A stretch of DNA of 64,000 nucleotides from an uncultured Chryseobacterium sp. (GCA_913778085.1 CAJYXJ010000040.1:62001-126000), one strand, 5' to 3'; shown: positions 27,089 to 36,854, numbered from the stretch's first letter. Notes: a model not told the origin generated them from the letters alone. Numbers and translations: made by a program.

Positions 27089-28504
27089 TTAAATACTTTC
27101 CCTGACCTCCGAATGAGCATTATAAAAATTCGGGAAACGCAATTGCACGGTGGTTCCCTGATTTTCGTAGGAACTTACAATCAGTTCACCCTGATGCATT
27201 CTGACAATATTTCTGGCCAGCGGAAGCCCGATCCCGTATCCTTCATAATTCCCGGTATTGGAAGCACGGAAAAAAGGATCGTAAATCTTATTCATTTCCT
27301 CTTCAGGAATTCCGATCCCGTTGTCTTTTACGATAATGTAAACATCCGTATCGGTAGCGCCGAGCGAAACCTTCACTTGCTGGAAGTTGGAATATTTGCA
27401 GCCGTTCTGGATGATATTTGTTACGGCAAGATGAAGCAGCTGCTCATTACCCTGGACTTTCAGTTTCTTGGGATTATCGGGCAGCATACTGATGTCCAGG
27501 AAAATATTGTTCCGGGAATCAATCCTTCTCAGTGTTTCGATGACATCCCACAGCAGCTGATCGATGCGTACCTGATCCATTTTCTGAATCTTTCCGTCAA
27601 ATCCGGTTTGGGCAATCATCAGGAGTGCCTTAATTTTTTTATCCAGTTTTTCCGCTTCATTCAGGATAATCCCGAGCGTTTCCTTATATTCTTCGTTGGT
27701 ACGGGAAATAGAAAGCGCCACATCCGCTTCCCCCATAATCGACGTTAACGGTGTCCGCAACTCATGGGAAACGTTTCCGATCAGATGATTCTGGGTTTCA
27801 AAAGAGGTTTCGATACGGTTCAGCATGCCGTTAAAGGTATCGACAAGCTCATTCAGCTCTTTATTATCCGGCTGGGATTCAAGCCGAAGGTGAAGGTTTT
27901 CTGAGCTGATCTCCTTTACTTTTCCCGTAATTTTTAAGATGGGCCTGAATAAAGTCTTAGAAAGGTAAAAAGAGAAAATCATACTGAAGAACAGCGAAAG
28001 AACGATGCAGGTGATGAGCGTTCGTTTCAGGAAACCGAGATAATAAACCACATAATGATTCTTAGCCGAGGCAATGGCAATATAATTTTTATTATCATGC
28101 CGGAAGGTCTGCCCGATATAGTAAAACTCTTTATCATTATAATTGGCTTCTCCCTTTTTTACAATATTTTTAAAAAAATAGGCCGGAATATGGATCTTGC
28201 TGGAAATTTTCTGAAAATTGGAATCTGCCGGAATGGCAAAAACATAATCCCGCTCCATCGGAAGCTCTTCGTCATTCAGTCCGTTCAGGATATAATTTTC
28301 CGGAAGATCAAGATCATCCTTTCCTTTTTCGATCTGGATAATGGTGGTGGTACGGATTTTCAGCAGCTCATAAAACCGCTGGTGCGAGAAATTGACAATC
28401 GAAAAATATACCAACCCACTGAACAACAAAATGATGGCAGTAAAAACCAGCATCAGAAGCACCATCGTTTTGGTCTGATTTGTAATTACCCTGTTGATCA
28501 TCAT
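27089..28504 (-). CDS. Two-component sensor histidine kinase
   Basis: A 471-residue inner-membrane kinase. Order: membrane helix (residues ~13-35), periplasmic sensor region of ~125 residues, second helix (~165-185), HAMP linker, HisKA with NVSHELRTPLTSIMG (phosphorylated His near residue 250), then HATPase_c with N box (TNIIQNGCKYS), G1 (VKDNGIGIPEEE), F box and G2 (GYGIGLPLARNIV). The start ATG overlaps the response-regulator stop by one base (TAATG). The stimulus is not evident. Confidence 0.94.
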   Translation of the reverse strand: MMINRVITNQTKTMVLLMLVFTAIILLFSGLVYFSIVNFSHQRFYELLKIRTTTIIQIEKGKDDLDLPENYILNGLNDEELPMERDYVFAIPADSNFQKISSKIHIPAYFFKNIVKKGEANYNDKEFYYIGQTFRHDNKNYIAIASAKNHYVVYYLGFLKRTLITCIVLSLFFSMIFSFYLSKTLFRPILKITGKVKEISSENLHLRLESQPDNKELNELVDTFNGMLNRIETSFETQNHLIGNVSHELRTPLTSIMGEADVALSISRTNEEYKETLGIILNEAEKLDKKIKALLMIAQTGFDGKIQKMDQVRIDQLLWDVIETLRRIDSRNNIFLDISMLPDNPKKLKVQGNEQLLHLAVTNIIQNGCKYSNFQQVKVSLGATDTDVYIIVKDNGIGIPEEEMNKIYDPFFRASNTGNYEGYGIGLPLARNIVRMHQGELIVSSYENQGTTVQLRFPNFYNAHSEVRESI

Positions 28505-29211
28505 TAAGGTTTTTTCAGGACATATCCCATCCCTATTACGGTATGGATCAGTTTACTATCTTCCTTATGATCCAGCTTTTTCCTCAGGTAGTTTACGTAG
28601 ACATCCACTACGTTGGTTCCCAGTTCATAATTCACTCCCCATACCGAATCTAAAATTTCTGCCCGGGAAATAACTTTCTCAGGGTTGTTTAAAAAATACA
28701 AAAGCAGTTTGTATTCGGTTGAAGTAAGCAGAATCTCATCACCTCCCCGCGTAACTTTTTTGGTATAATCATTAAGGATAAGGTCAGAAAACTGGAAAAC
28801 ATATTCACTGTCCGCTTCAGATTCCGCAATTTCCGGAGAGCTTCCATTGCCGCTTCTTCTTAAAAGAGATTTGATCCTTGCCACCAGTTCAATAAATTTG
28901 AAAGGCTTCACCAGATAGTCATCCCCTCCGCTTTCGAGACCGAGAACGATATTTTCCGAAGTTCCCAATGCCGTCAGGAATAAAATCGGAACATGCCGGT
29001 TGGTCTTCCTGATCTCCTTACAGGCATCCAGCCCGTTCATTTCCGGCAGCATAATATCCAGAATCACCAGATCGAAATCATTCGACTGCACCAGCTGTAC
29101 GCCGGTCCGGCCATCAAATGCCACGGAAACTTCGTAGCCGTTTTCCTGCAATCCTTTTTTGATAAAGGACACGACACTGGTTTCGTCTTCGATAAGGATA
29201 ATTTTTTTCAT
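28504..29211 (-). CDS. OmpR/PhoB-type response regulator
   Basis: A 235-residue DNA-binding regulator. Receiver domain: acidic pair in IEDETS, phospho-acceptor Asp in VILDIMLPEMNG (about residue 54), Thr and Lys in FLTALG and LVKPFKF. C-terminal winged helix with LTSTEYKLLLYFLNNPEKVISRAEIL and VDVYVNYLRKKLD. Upstream of and overlapping with the kinase gene. A - strand TATTTTTG (29230-29237) fits the TAnnTTTG element ~19 bases before the ATG, so the pair has its own promoter. Confidence 0.95.
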   Translation of the reverse strand: MKKIILIEDETSVVSFIKKGLQENGYEVSVAFDGRTGVQLVQSNDFDLVILDIMLPEMNGLDACKEIRKTNRHVPILFLTALGTSENIVLGLESGGDDYLVKPFKFIELVARIKSLLRRSGNGSSPEIAESEADSEYVFQFSDLILNDYTKKVTRGGDEILLTSTEYKLLLYFLNNPEKVISRAEILDSVWGVNYELGTNVVDVYVNYLRKKLDHKEDSKLIHTVIGMGYVLKKP

Positions 29212-29280
29212 GTGAAACTTGGACTTTCACAAAAATAGGGAAAAGATAGGAAATGAAATTTTGGATATTCAATAAAATAA

Positions 29281-29307
29281 AAGACTGTCTCAAAATTGAG
29301 ACAGTCT
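29281..29307 (-). terminator. Terminator of the large secreted-protein gene
   Basis: GACTGTCTCA (29284-29293) pairs with TGAGACAGTC (29298-29307). On the - strand it is followed by TTTTATTTTATT. It lies 12 bases after the stop codon of the gene at 29320. Confidence 0.8.
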
Positions 29308-29319
29308 CTTCGCACTAAT

Positions 29320-32300
29320 TTAATTTTTCATGATTTTCTTAACCTTTATTATGTTCCTATTCGTTATTATTTTCATCAGATACTCACCTTTAATTAAGTC
29401 ATTCGTATTAATTGTTTTCTGCAATAAGTTTCCTTGTTTGATAAGTTTACCCGAAATATCATATAACTCATAAGATTTGAGATCTTCTCCTTTAACCGTT
29501 ATGAAGCTGTTAAAAGGATTTGGATATACATCTATGGTAATATCTGCTTTTATATCTGGATTTTTTCCGGAATTATTTTCTGCTGTGCGATTTGTCGCTG
29601 TTGTGATTCCTGTATTAGAGGCTACGCCTAACAGTTGTCCGAATTTCGATTCCTCTTTCACACATCTCACATTCATCGCATTCATCGGATGATTGATAAA
29701 TGAATCATTCATTGATACAAGCTTGGACGAGGTTGGACTGTTTGTCAGAAAAGCCATGTTATAGGCAGTTCCATAAGAGTTAGCAGATCTTAATGTTGCT
29801 GTCCACACTCCTGAAATACCTAGTTTCATAGCCGCAGAAATGGCATCATTATTACTAAAGCCTCTTAATCCTGTTACGGGATAGTTTCCTATTTTATATT
29901 TCAGGTTCGGGTTACTTGTATTATCAGAAATACCAAACTGATATCCATAGACCGTGCTTGCATTTTTAACAGTTTTACCCAGATAATAAGGAACACCTCC
30001 ATTATAAATATCTGTTGGATTTTTAATTTCAAAATCCACTTCCTGTACAATTCCCATACTATGAATTCTAAACGGATCTATCGACGCATTCTTTTTGTAA
30101 AAGCCATTATACCATGGAGAGTTTCCTTTATTGTCATCTAAATGATTCGGATCATTCGGATCATTATCTACGACTCCATTGGATGTATCCGGAACTCTCC
30201 ACCCTGCAGGACAAGGATCAAACACGGATTTAGAAGTAGCATGCCCCCATCTGTCCATCATTTGATTAGGTGTAGAATATAGCCAGTCTTGCCCATAAAA
30301 AGCATCGAGACCTGACCGGTTTGTGTATTTTGTACCCGGAATCATAAAAGCCAAAGGATTTTCTGCAGCATATTTCAGATTATTCATCATTTTCTCTGCC
30401 TTATTAATTCCTACATTACCATAATCTGTATCTCTTCGCCTGATGTATGTATTTTCATAGGCATTTCCTGTAAGTTCAGAAAATGATGAGGGATACAGAT
30501 TTCCATTCGCATCAGGTCCGGATGAAGTCCAGATGCTGTAATTTCCTGTAGTTGCCATTCCATTAGAGACCATTACACCAGGAGTAACAAAGCTAGGTAT
30601 AGGGTCTTTCCTACCCCATTGATACTGCATTCCGGCAGAGCTATTAATCATTGTTAATTCTGCCGGTGTTACAGACTCTGGATTAACAACATTTGGAAAA
30701 GCATCTGCTGCACCAAGATTTCTATCCATGAAGATATTTTTCATTGGCTGAGCTCCGGAATTTGTAAAATTCACATAATTAGCATTAGAAGGCAATAATA
30801 CATCTTCTGTCTGATAAGCAACTTCATCTACATTGGTATTGGTTACCCAGATATGCCAACTCCAGTAAGCGGGAGCAGAAACACTTCCGTTGTGTAATGA
30901 AACTACTGCATTTCCCGATTGATCCGGAGCTACTTTTACCGAGATGTAAGCATCCTTTATATTTTCCTTGCTAGTCGGAGTGTTAATTACTTTGATATTA
31001 GAGACTAACGATCTGTTATCTGCCCAATAAACATTTACTTTAAGACTACTGAAATCACGCATTCCATGATCTGAAAGGTATTGATTATAAACGGAGAACG
31101 CTTTACTAATCGGGATTTTTATTTCCCTTTCTGTAGCTGCTCTGGTAACTAAATATGTATTCGGATCTTTAAGTCCCTCTTTATAATTTACATCCGCTGG
31201 GTTGGTAAAGAAACTGGTAGGGAAATCGTATCCTTTCGCATATTTATCTTCTACACAACGGCACGCCATAGCTCCTGACAAGCCTGTAGATTCGTATGCA
31301 TGGGTATAATATTTACCAATCATATTAGGATACAATGTAGCATCAGGTTTTGATGTAAATTGTCCGGCATCTCCATAAGCATAAAAAAAGTATGAATAAG
31401 GAGTGGATGAAGCAGCAACTGTGGCAGACTGAACAATAATTTCATGGGGATCCTGATGGTAAAAATCACCGGTAGAGCCCACTACATATTTGCCATTACC
31501 CGGATAAACCCCCATATTTCTTGGAAAACTTCCTGAATAGGTATTTGTAAAATCCATACCTAAATTGGAATAAATTTTTACTCCGTTTAAAGCCTGATTA
31601 ATTGTGGTTGGCTTAGTATTAACAAAAGATGCTAAATCATTGGCCGGGCTGCCGGAATCTCTTCCCCACGGAGAAAAAGTATTGCTAACTGTTGTTGCAA
31701 ATGTATTGTTTATATAAGATGGTACTCTCCAGTTATTCGGACAAGGATCATAAGAAGTTTTTGGTTTGTAGGTATTGACAGTACTTCCCGCTGTATTGGT
31801 AGCAAGCTGAGAATTATCTCCCCAAAGATCAGATTTCTTTCTTGTGGCATTATCAGCTCCTATGTTTTGAACAAACCATGCATGTCCGGCTACTACATTT
31901 GTAAAAATAAGGTCTAAAGGATTATTTACAGAATATTTAATGTTGCTATTAAGGTCACTATAAGGCCTCTGCATAGTTGTTATCTTTTCAGTTGTGCCAT
32001 TTCCCGTATAATCATACAAATGTTTCTTTGTACCTATAGTTCCACTGACCTCATATTTTGAGCTATCCTTATATTCAAAGGCCGGAAAAGGATCTTTTCT
32101 TCCCCATTGATACATTAAACCACCGGATTTATCCCAGTCGTATCCTGTAAAATCTCTATTAGTAGCACCAAGATTCCTATCCATCCATCTTGGAGTAAAC
32201 TTCTTTACAACTCCATTTTCTAAATAACTTGCTGTTTCTACACCGGCTCTGACATTTCCATAGGTAACACCATTTGATGGATCGTCTGTAACCCAAACAT

Positions 32301-34002
32301 GCCAGCTCCAAACAATTTTATTATTAATTTTAAATGCTACAACAGCATTTCCTTCACCTTTTGCTTTATTTATCTCTACCTTAATTTTTGCATCCTCACC
32401 GGATCCTTCCATTGAGAGGCTATAATTTGAAGATCGGATAAGACCGGCAACATCTTCCCAGTAAACCTCTGCTGTTGGTGTACCATTAAGGATTGTGGCA
32501 TCATTCAGCAATCCATTCTGATCTTTCCACATTGCGTAGGCTTTCTTCACAGGAATATAAAATCCGTCATTATTAAGATTAGGATCAAAAATATAACTGT
32601 TGGGAGCCAATCTCCAATCTCTTACAGCTGTAACATCTATTTTCCCGTTTAATGTTATTTGTCCACATCCTCCATTTGTAGCGACAGAATAATTAAATGT
32701 ACCTACAGCCGTTGGTGTTCCGCTGATTGTAAAAGTATTGTTATTTATAATTCCTGTAACTCCTGAAGGCAAACCGCTTATAACTACATTTGCAGCATTA
32801 CTAAATGTATAAATAATTGGCAGAATTTGTGTATTTACATCTGCTGTCTGTGTATTAGATCCAGATGATAATACCAAGGAAGCCTGCGGACTTGTTACTA
32901 CATCTATCTTTGCCCTTGAGCTCTCACAGCCATTTACCGCCTGACTTACATAATAGGAAACTGTGCCTGGAGTAGCCGTTGACGGCGTAGGAGCTGAACT
33001 ACTTCCTGCTCCTCCCGCAGCTGTCGTATACCATAACAGTGCTGTTCCTGTTGCAGAAAGCGGAGCAGCTGCTGCATTCTGACAGTAAGCAACAGGGGTA
33101 TTGATTCCAGGTGGATTGGGAGTTGCATTTACGATAACATCTATTTTTGCCCTGTCTCCTTCACAGCCATTAATAGTCTGGCTCACATAATAGGATGTAT
33201 TACCTATACTGGCGGTCGAAGGTATAGGAGCTGCATTACTTCCTGTTCCTCCTGCTGCTGTCGTATACCATAACAAACCTGTTCCAGCTGCAGAGAGCGG
33301 GGAGGCTACTGTATTTTGGCAATAAGTGACAGGAGAATTTACAACCGGGGCAGGACTTGTGCAGGACTGCGGTGTATAGCTCACTAAACCCTGAACATTT
33401 AAGGCATTCGTTACATTTCCATTATTAGTATATAATTTCACTTTTATAATGTATGTTCCGGCAGAAATTTGTTTATTCAAAACTTCGGGGTTCCTGGAGT
33501 TTAGCCAGCCTTTAGCTCCATCACTCATCCATGTTGTCTGTGTTATTAATTCTTCCGTATTAGGAGATACATCGGTCCTAACCAGATAAGCCCAGTTTCT
33601 TACAAAACTTAATGACCGGAAATTAAGTGTCGCGTTAGTCGATCCGCTTGGTATTGTAAAACTTTTGCTATGATAATAGTAATAACCATCTCCGACATAA
33701 GCCCATCCGTCTTTATCCGTAATCCATCTGCTTTGTAAAGCATTGTTTGTTATGGTAAGCGCAGGAAAAGACCATCCGGAATACGTATGCCTGGTTTTTG
33801 TGCCGACTTGTACGGTTTCTCCCGGACGCAGTACAGACCAGTCCGGATCGGCTACTGATGCCCCGTCTGTTATATCCGGTGGCGGAGCGTTCATTAAAGT
33901 ACCATCATCATTTTTTCCGGTACTTAGATCAATTGTTATTGTTTGGGATAGGAAAAACCTATAGGATAACAGCAACAACAATAAAAATAATTTAAATTTC
34001 AT
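29320..34002 (-). CDS. Large T9SS-secreted protein with duplicated FISUMP-like modules
   Basis: A 1560-residue exported protein. Signal peptide at 1-20, a beta-rich head, two Ig-like repeats (~residues 213-375, each with a YCQN and LLWYTTAAGG motif), then two copies of a FISUMP-like module. Copy 1 has WMDRNLGATNRDF (~605), YQWGRKDPFPAF and CPNNWRVPS (~756); copy 2 has FMDRNLGAADAFPN (~1092), YQWGRKDPIPSF and CPAGWRVPD (~1266). Each is preceded by a WxxW-type segment (VWSWHVWVTDD / YWSWHIWVTN). The last ~75 residues are a type A T9SS sorting domain (VYPNPFNSFITVKG then GKLIKQG), so it should be on the cell surface or released. Function unknown; adhesion or surface display is a guess. Confidence 0.85.
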   Translation of the reverse strand: MKFKLFLLLLLLSYRFFLSQTITIDLSTGKNDDGTLMNAPPPDITDGASVADPDWSVLRPGETVQVGTKTRHTYSGWSFPALTITNNALQSRWITDKDGWAYVGDGYYYYHSKSFTIPSGSTNATLNFRSLSFVRNWAYLVRTDVSPNTEELITQTTWMSDGAKGWLNSRNPEVLNKQISAGTYIIKVKLYTNNGNVTNALNVQGLVSYTPQSCTSPAPVVNSPVTYCQNTVASPLSAAGTGLLWYTTAAGGTGSNAAPIPSTASIGNTSYYVSQTINGCEGDRAKIDVIVNATPNPPGINTPVAYCQNAAAAPLSATGTALLWYTTAAGGAGSSSAPTPSTATPGTVSYYVSQAVNGCESSRAKIDVVTSPQASLVLSSGSNTQTADVNTQILPIIYTFSNAANVVISGLPSGVTGIINNNTFTISGTPTAVGTFNYSVATNGGCGQITLNGKIDVTAVRDWRLAPNSYIFDPNLNNDGFYIPVKKAYAMWKDQNGLLNDATILNGTPTAEVYWEDVAGLIRSSNYSLSMEGSGEDAKIKVEINKAKGEGNAVVAFKINNKIVWSWHVWVTDDPSNGVTYGNVRAGVETASYLENGVVKKFTPRWMDRNLGATNRDFTGYDWDKSGGLMYQWGRKDPFPAFEYKDSSKYEVSGTIGTKKHLYDYTGNGTTEKITTMQRPYSDLNSNIKYSVNNPLDLIFTNVVAGHAWFVQNIGADNATRKKSDLWGDNSQLATNTAGSTVNTYKPKTSYDPCPNNWRVPSYINNTFATTVSNTFSPWGRDSGSPANDLASFVNTKPTTINQALNGVKIYSNLGMDFTNTYSGSFPRNMGVYPGNGKYVVGSTGDFYHQDPHEIIVQSATVAASSTPYSYFFYAYGDAGQFTSKPDATLYPNMIGKYYTHAYESTGLSGAMACRCVEDKYAKGYDFPTSFFTNPADVNYKEGLKDPNTYLVTRAATEREIKIPISKAFSVYNQYLSDHGMRDFSSLKVNVYWADNRSLVSNIKVINTPTSKENIKDAYISVKVAPDQSGNAVVSLHNGSVSAPAYWSWHIWVTNTNVDEVAYQTEDVLLPSNANYVNFTNSGAQPMKNIFMDRNLGAADAFPNVVNPESVTPAELTMINSSAGMQYQWGRKDPIPSFVTPGVMVSNGMATTGNYSIWTSSGPDANGNLYPSSFSELTGNAYENTYIRRRDTDYGNVGINKAEKMMNNLKYAAENPLAFMIPGTKYTNRSGLDAFYGQDWLYSTPNQMMDRWGHATSKSVFDPCPAGWRVPDTSNGVVDNDPNDPNHLDDNKGNSPWYNGFYKKNASIDPFRIHSMGIVQEVDFEIKNPTDIYNGGVPYYLGKTVKNASTVYGYQFGISDNTSNPNLKYKIGNYPVTGLRGFSNNDAISAAMKLGISGVWTATLRSANSYGTAYNMAFLTNSPTSSKLVSMNDSFINHPMNAMNVRCVKEESKFGQLLGVASNTGITTATNRTAENNSGKNPDIKADITIDVYPNPFNSFITVKGEDLKSYELYDISGKLIKQGNLLQKTINTNDLIKGEYLMKIITNRNIIKVKKIMKN

Positions 34003-34352
34003 TTTTCATGTATTAATTTTTACTACTCTGTTGAAGGATTTTCGTTTACTCCTTTTATTTAAAAATTATCAGACCTGCTTTTTATTTTTCCAATAAATAA
34101 ATCCCTGTAAATTCGGAGAATATTCTTTTTTTTGACAGTATATATTTCATCTTTCAAACCTATTGAAACTTTACTCAAAATAAAATCAAAGGTTCACCAT
34201 ATTTATAAATCTGCAATTCAAATTCATAAATAAAAATATATTTTATCAATAGGTACTTACATAATCAATACGTATTAAACCACCTTATTTTTTTCATCCG
34301 GGCTACATATGTGTACATCCAATTTTTACTAAATTTGAAAACAAAAACACTT
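34003..34352. other. Divergent intergenic region with promoter of the TPR/AraC regulator
   Basis: A/T-rich and without a gene. TAAATTTG at 34330-34337 fits the TAnnTTTG consensus and lies 15 bases before the regulator's ATG. A promoter for the - strand secreted protein must lie here too but I could not pick it out. Confidence 0.5.
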
Positions 34353-36017
34353 ATGAATCAGAAAAAAATACTTCTAATATTTTTCTTCATTTCATTGAAA
34401 ATATACTCTCAGAGTACATCTGATCTAAGACTTTCGCTTGAGATTGACAGCCTGATCAAAAAAGATCAATGGAATCTTGTGCATTATAAACTAAGTAATG
34501 AAAACATAAAATTTAAGAGGCTTTCAAATTATAATATAAAATATGATTTATTAATTAGAATCGATTCCGCAACTGTTTTATATGAAAATGGGAAATTTTC
34601 AGATGCTGAAAAATCTGTTCTGCATTTTCTGGATTTAATTCAAAAAAACAAAAAAAAGATAACCTGTTCTTATTATGAAACATTAAAACACTTGGCTATA
34701 ATAAGGCTATTTTATATTGAAAAAAGAAAAGGGAATACAGCAAAAGCCCTAAGGTATATACATGAGTTATCCAAAGGCATGAATCCGATCTACAAAAAGA
34801 AACAACTGATATTTTTTGCAACGGCTTATGTCGATATAAGGAACTATACGAAAGGAATTGAACTGCTTGATATGCATCTGAATGATATTCGATATGACAC
34901 AGAAAACAAACTTTATCCAGTGTTCTTAAAAGCAAAAGAAACGGCTACAACATACAATACGAAAAGCGATGCTTTTATAAATTGGTATCAAGACACAGGA
35001 GAAAAAAGATTTCTGGATTCTTCACGGCACAACTATGAAAAAGCTTATTCGCTGATGAAAAACGCGCCCTATTTTTCCGCATATTCAAAAGCTTTATATA
35101 AATACCGAAAAGCACAAACAGCATTGCTGAAAAAACAATACAATCTTTCCTTGTATTTATTTAATGAATGTGAAAAAGATTCAGTATTAATGCAGAAAAA
35201 TTTTTCGAGAGAGGCCGTCTGGCTGGGTAAAGCGGAAATCTTTACAAATCTTAAAAAAAACGATCTGGCATCCTGGTATCTAGGAAAACTTTCCGCTAAT
35301 ATTAATCATAGCAAGTGTTCATATGTAAATAAACTAAAGACATATCATTTGCTAAGTGTGAACTTTGAACATTTGGGCGATATTCAAAATGCTTATAAAT
35401 ATGCAAAACTGAGCTTAGTCGAATTACAAAAAGAAAATATCCAAAAAAATAAAGATTTTTTTTTCCTGGGAATTTTTGAAAAGAACGAAATTGAGAATGT
35501 TTCTAAAGAAATTCTTTCAAAAAGGAATAAAAATATTCTCTTTACTTTCTTATATAGTTTAATAATCTTTATTTTCCTTTATATAATGTATACTCGTTAT
35601 GGTAAGAAAAATAATAAACGGAATGCTGATACTATAACAAATAAGAAAAATACAGCAATATCCGCAATAGAAGAAGAATTAGCTGGCCGTATTCTTATAA
35701 GACTTGAGCAGCTTGAATTAAAAAAAGAGTTTTTATCTAACGATTTTAAACTTGCAAACCTAGCCAAACAACTGAATACCAATACCGCATATCTGTCTCA
35801 AATAATAAATCACTACAAAAGCAAGACCTTTTCTGAATACGTAAATAATCTTCGTATGAACTATATTCTAAAAGAATTGGAAATCAATCCTGTAATCCGC
35901 AAATATAATATTGAGGTAATATCCAGAGAAATAGGATATAAAAGTTGCACAACCTTCATTAAAGTATTTAAACAAAGAACCAAAATGATCCCTTCAGACT
36001 ATATTAAAAGGTTGTAA
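34353..36017 (+). CDS. TPR-containing AraC-type transcription regulator with membrane helix
   Basis: A 554-residue protein. The N terminus looks like a signal sequence (KKILLIFFFISLKIYSQS), followed by a helical, TPR-like region (~residues 30-380), one membrane helix (NILFTFLYSLIIFIFLYIMY) and a cytoplasmic AraC-type HTH domain at the end (FKLANLAKQLNTNTAYLSQIIN, then SREIGYKSCTTFIKVFKQRTKMIPSDY). This one-protein architecture, a periplasmic sensor linked to a DNA-binding domain, is common in Flavobacteria. ATG at 34353 is chosen over one 42 bases upstream because the latter would disrupt the signal sequence and sits on the promoter. It may control the divergent secreted-protein gene. Confidence 0.85.
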   Translation: MNQKKILLIFFFISLKIYSQSTSDLRLSLEIDSLIKKDQWNLVHYKLSNENIKFKRLSNYNIKYDLLIRIDSATVLYENGKFSDAEKSVLHFLDLIQKNKKKITCSYYETLKHLAIIRLFYIEKRKGNTAKALRYIHELSKGMNPIYKKKQLIFFATAYVDIRNYTKGIELLDMHLNDIRYDTENKLYPVFLKAKETATTYNTKSDAFINWYQDTGEKRFLDSSRHNYEKAYSLMKNAPYFSAYSKALYKYRKAQTALLKKQYNLSLYLFNECEKDSVLMQKNFSREAVWLGKAEIFTNLKKNDLASWYLGKLSANINHSKCSYVNKLKTYHLLSVNFEHLGDIQNAYKYAKLSLVELQKENIQKNKDFFFLGIFEKNEIENVSKEILSKRNKNILFTFLYSLIIFIFLYIMYTRYGKKNNKRNADTITNKKNTAISAIEEELAGRILIRLEQLELKKEFLSNDFKLANLAKQLNTNTAYLSQIINHYKSKTFSEYVNNLRMNYILKELEINPVIRKYNIEVISREIGYKSCTTFIKVFKQRTKMIPSDYIKRL

Positions 36018-36120
36018 AAAACTTTTAGACTTTACTGTCATGGCAAAGGTCAATGATCACATAGCTTTAATGCAGCATATTCAAAACATAATGAAAATAT
36101 GCTTTTTTCTCCAGTACATT

Positions 36121-36154
36121 AAAAAACCTCCGTACCAATTAGTACAGAGGTTTT
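36121..36154 (-). terminator. Terminator after tRNA-Leu(CAG)
   Basis: AAAACCTC-C-GTAC pairs with GTAC-A-GAGGTTTT around loop CAATTA (one mismatch); a T run follows on the - strand. Confidence 0.75.
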
Positions 36155-36166
36155 CTACAAATGCTG

Positions 36167-36248
36167 TGCGGATGAAGGGACTCGAACCCCCATGCCTTGC
36201 GGCACCAGATCCTGATTCTGGCGTGGCTACCAATTACACCACATCCGC
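36167..36248 (-). tRNA. tRNA-Leu (anticodon CAG)
   Basis: An 82-nt type II tRNA on the - strand. The acceptor GCGGATG pairs with CATCCGC, the discriminator base is A and CCA is not encoded. The anticodon stem CCAGA/TCTGG encloses loop ATCAGGA, giving anticodon CAG, which reads CUG. The long variable arm (TGCCGCAAGGCA) confirms leucine. Almost the same sequence as the tRNA-Leu(TAG) at 36773-36854 except in the anticodon loop and variable arm. It has its own terminator. Confidence 0.95.
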
Positions 36249-36349
36249 ATTGAAGCGATGCTTCGCTGATGATGCAAATATAGGATTTTTTTAGGAAAAA
36301 TGTAAGCGCATCTTTAAATTTATAAACCCAATACAATAAGTCGCTGATC

Positions 36350-36484
36350 ATGAATAAAAAAGAATTTTGCAGTCTGTTAAAGCTTACGATAAAGCATGTC
36401 AAAAATTTAGTTTGCTTAGGAAAGATGCGTTATTCAGAACATGAAGATTATACTAAAAAGGAAGTTGGGCGAACTTATTATTAA
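36350..36484 (+). CDS. Doubtful 44-residue small ORF between tRNA genes
   Basis: ATG to TAA with a basic, helix-like product (MNKKEFCSLLKLTIKHVKN and so on). It occupies the otherwise empty 36250-36561 gap. No promoter, RBS or known family recognised. It may be a gene fragment or chance. Nothing else is seen in this gap. Confidence 0.2.
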   Translation: MNKKEFCSLLKLTIKHVKNLVCLGKMRYSEHEDYTKKEVGRTYY

Positions 36485-36561
36485 TACACCCCATCAGCGA
36501 ATGACAACCATAAATTAACAGATTGAATGTAAAAGCAATGACAATGCTGGAATATAAAAAC

Positions 36562-36600
36562 AAAAAACCTCCGTAACGAAATCATTACGGAGGTTTTTTT
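36562..36600 (-). terminator. Strong terminator of the Leu-Gly-Leu tRNA transcript
   Basis: A perfect 15-bp stem, AAAAAACCTCCGTAA (36562-36576) with TTACGGAGGTTTTTT (36585-36599), 8-base loop. It starts 2 bases after the 3' end of tRNA-Leu(TAA). Confidence 0.9.
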
Positions 36601-36601
36601 G

Positions 36602-36685
36602 TACCCCGGGCGGGACTTGAACCCGCACGCCAAAAGAGGCACAGGATTTTAAGTCCTGCGTGTCTACCAGTTCCACCACCAGGGC
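36602..36685 (-). tRNA. tRNA-Leu (anticodon TAA)
   Basis: An 84-nt type II tRNA. The acceptor GCCCTGG pairs with CCGGGGT (G-U at the end), discriminator A, anticodon stem CAGGA/TCCTG with loop CTTAAAA, so anticodon TAA for UUA codons. Long variable arm present, no encoded CCA. Third gene in the - strand tRNA transcript. Confidence 0.95.
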
Positions 36686-36693
36686 AGGCGTGG

Positions 36694-36766
36694 AGCGAAA
36701 AACGGGATTCGAACCCGCGACCCCAACCTTGGCAAGGTTGTGCTCTACCAGCTGAGCTATTTTCGC
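36694..36766 (-). tRNA. tRNA-Gly (anticodon GCC)
   Basis: A 73-nt tRNA. The acceptor GCGAAAA pairs with TTTTCGC, discriminator T, D arm GCTCAGCTGGTAGAGC, anticodon stem CAACC/GGTTG with loop TTGCCAA (GCC), T arm GCGGGTTCGAATCCCGT. No CCA encoded. Only 8 bases separate it from tRNA-Leu(TAA). Confidence 0.96.
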
Positions 36767-36772
36767 AAACTG

Positions 36773-36854
36773 TGCGGATGAAGGGACTCGAACCCCCACG
36801 CCTCACGGCACCAGATCCTAAGTCTGGCGTGGCTACCAATTACACCACATCCGC
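36773..36854 (-). tRNA. tRNA-Leu (anticodon TAG)
   Basis: An 82-nt type II tRNA with acceptor GCGGATG/CATCCGC, discriminator A, anticodon stem CCAGA/TCTGG and loop CTTAGGA (anticodon TAG, reads CUA). Variable arm TGCCGTGAGGCG. First gene of the tRNA transcript. Near-twin of tRNA-Leu(CAG) at 36167-36248. Confidence 0.95.

Noticed and set aside
36040-36294. + strand frame across tRNA-Leu(CAG)
   Set aside because: It reads through a tRNA gene and its terminator; a shadow of structural RNA.
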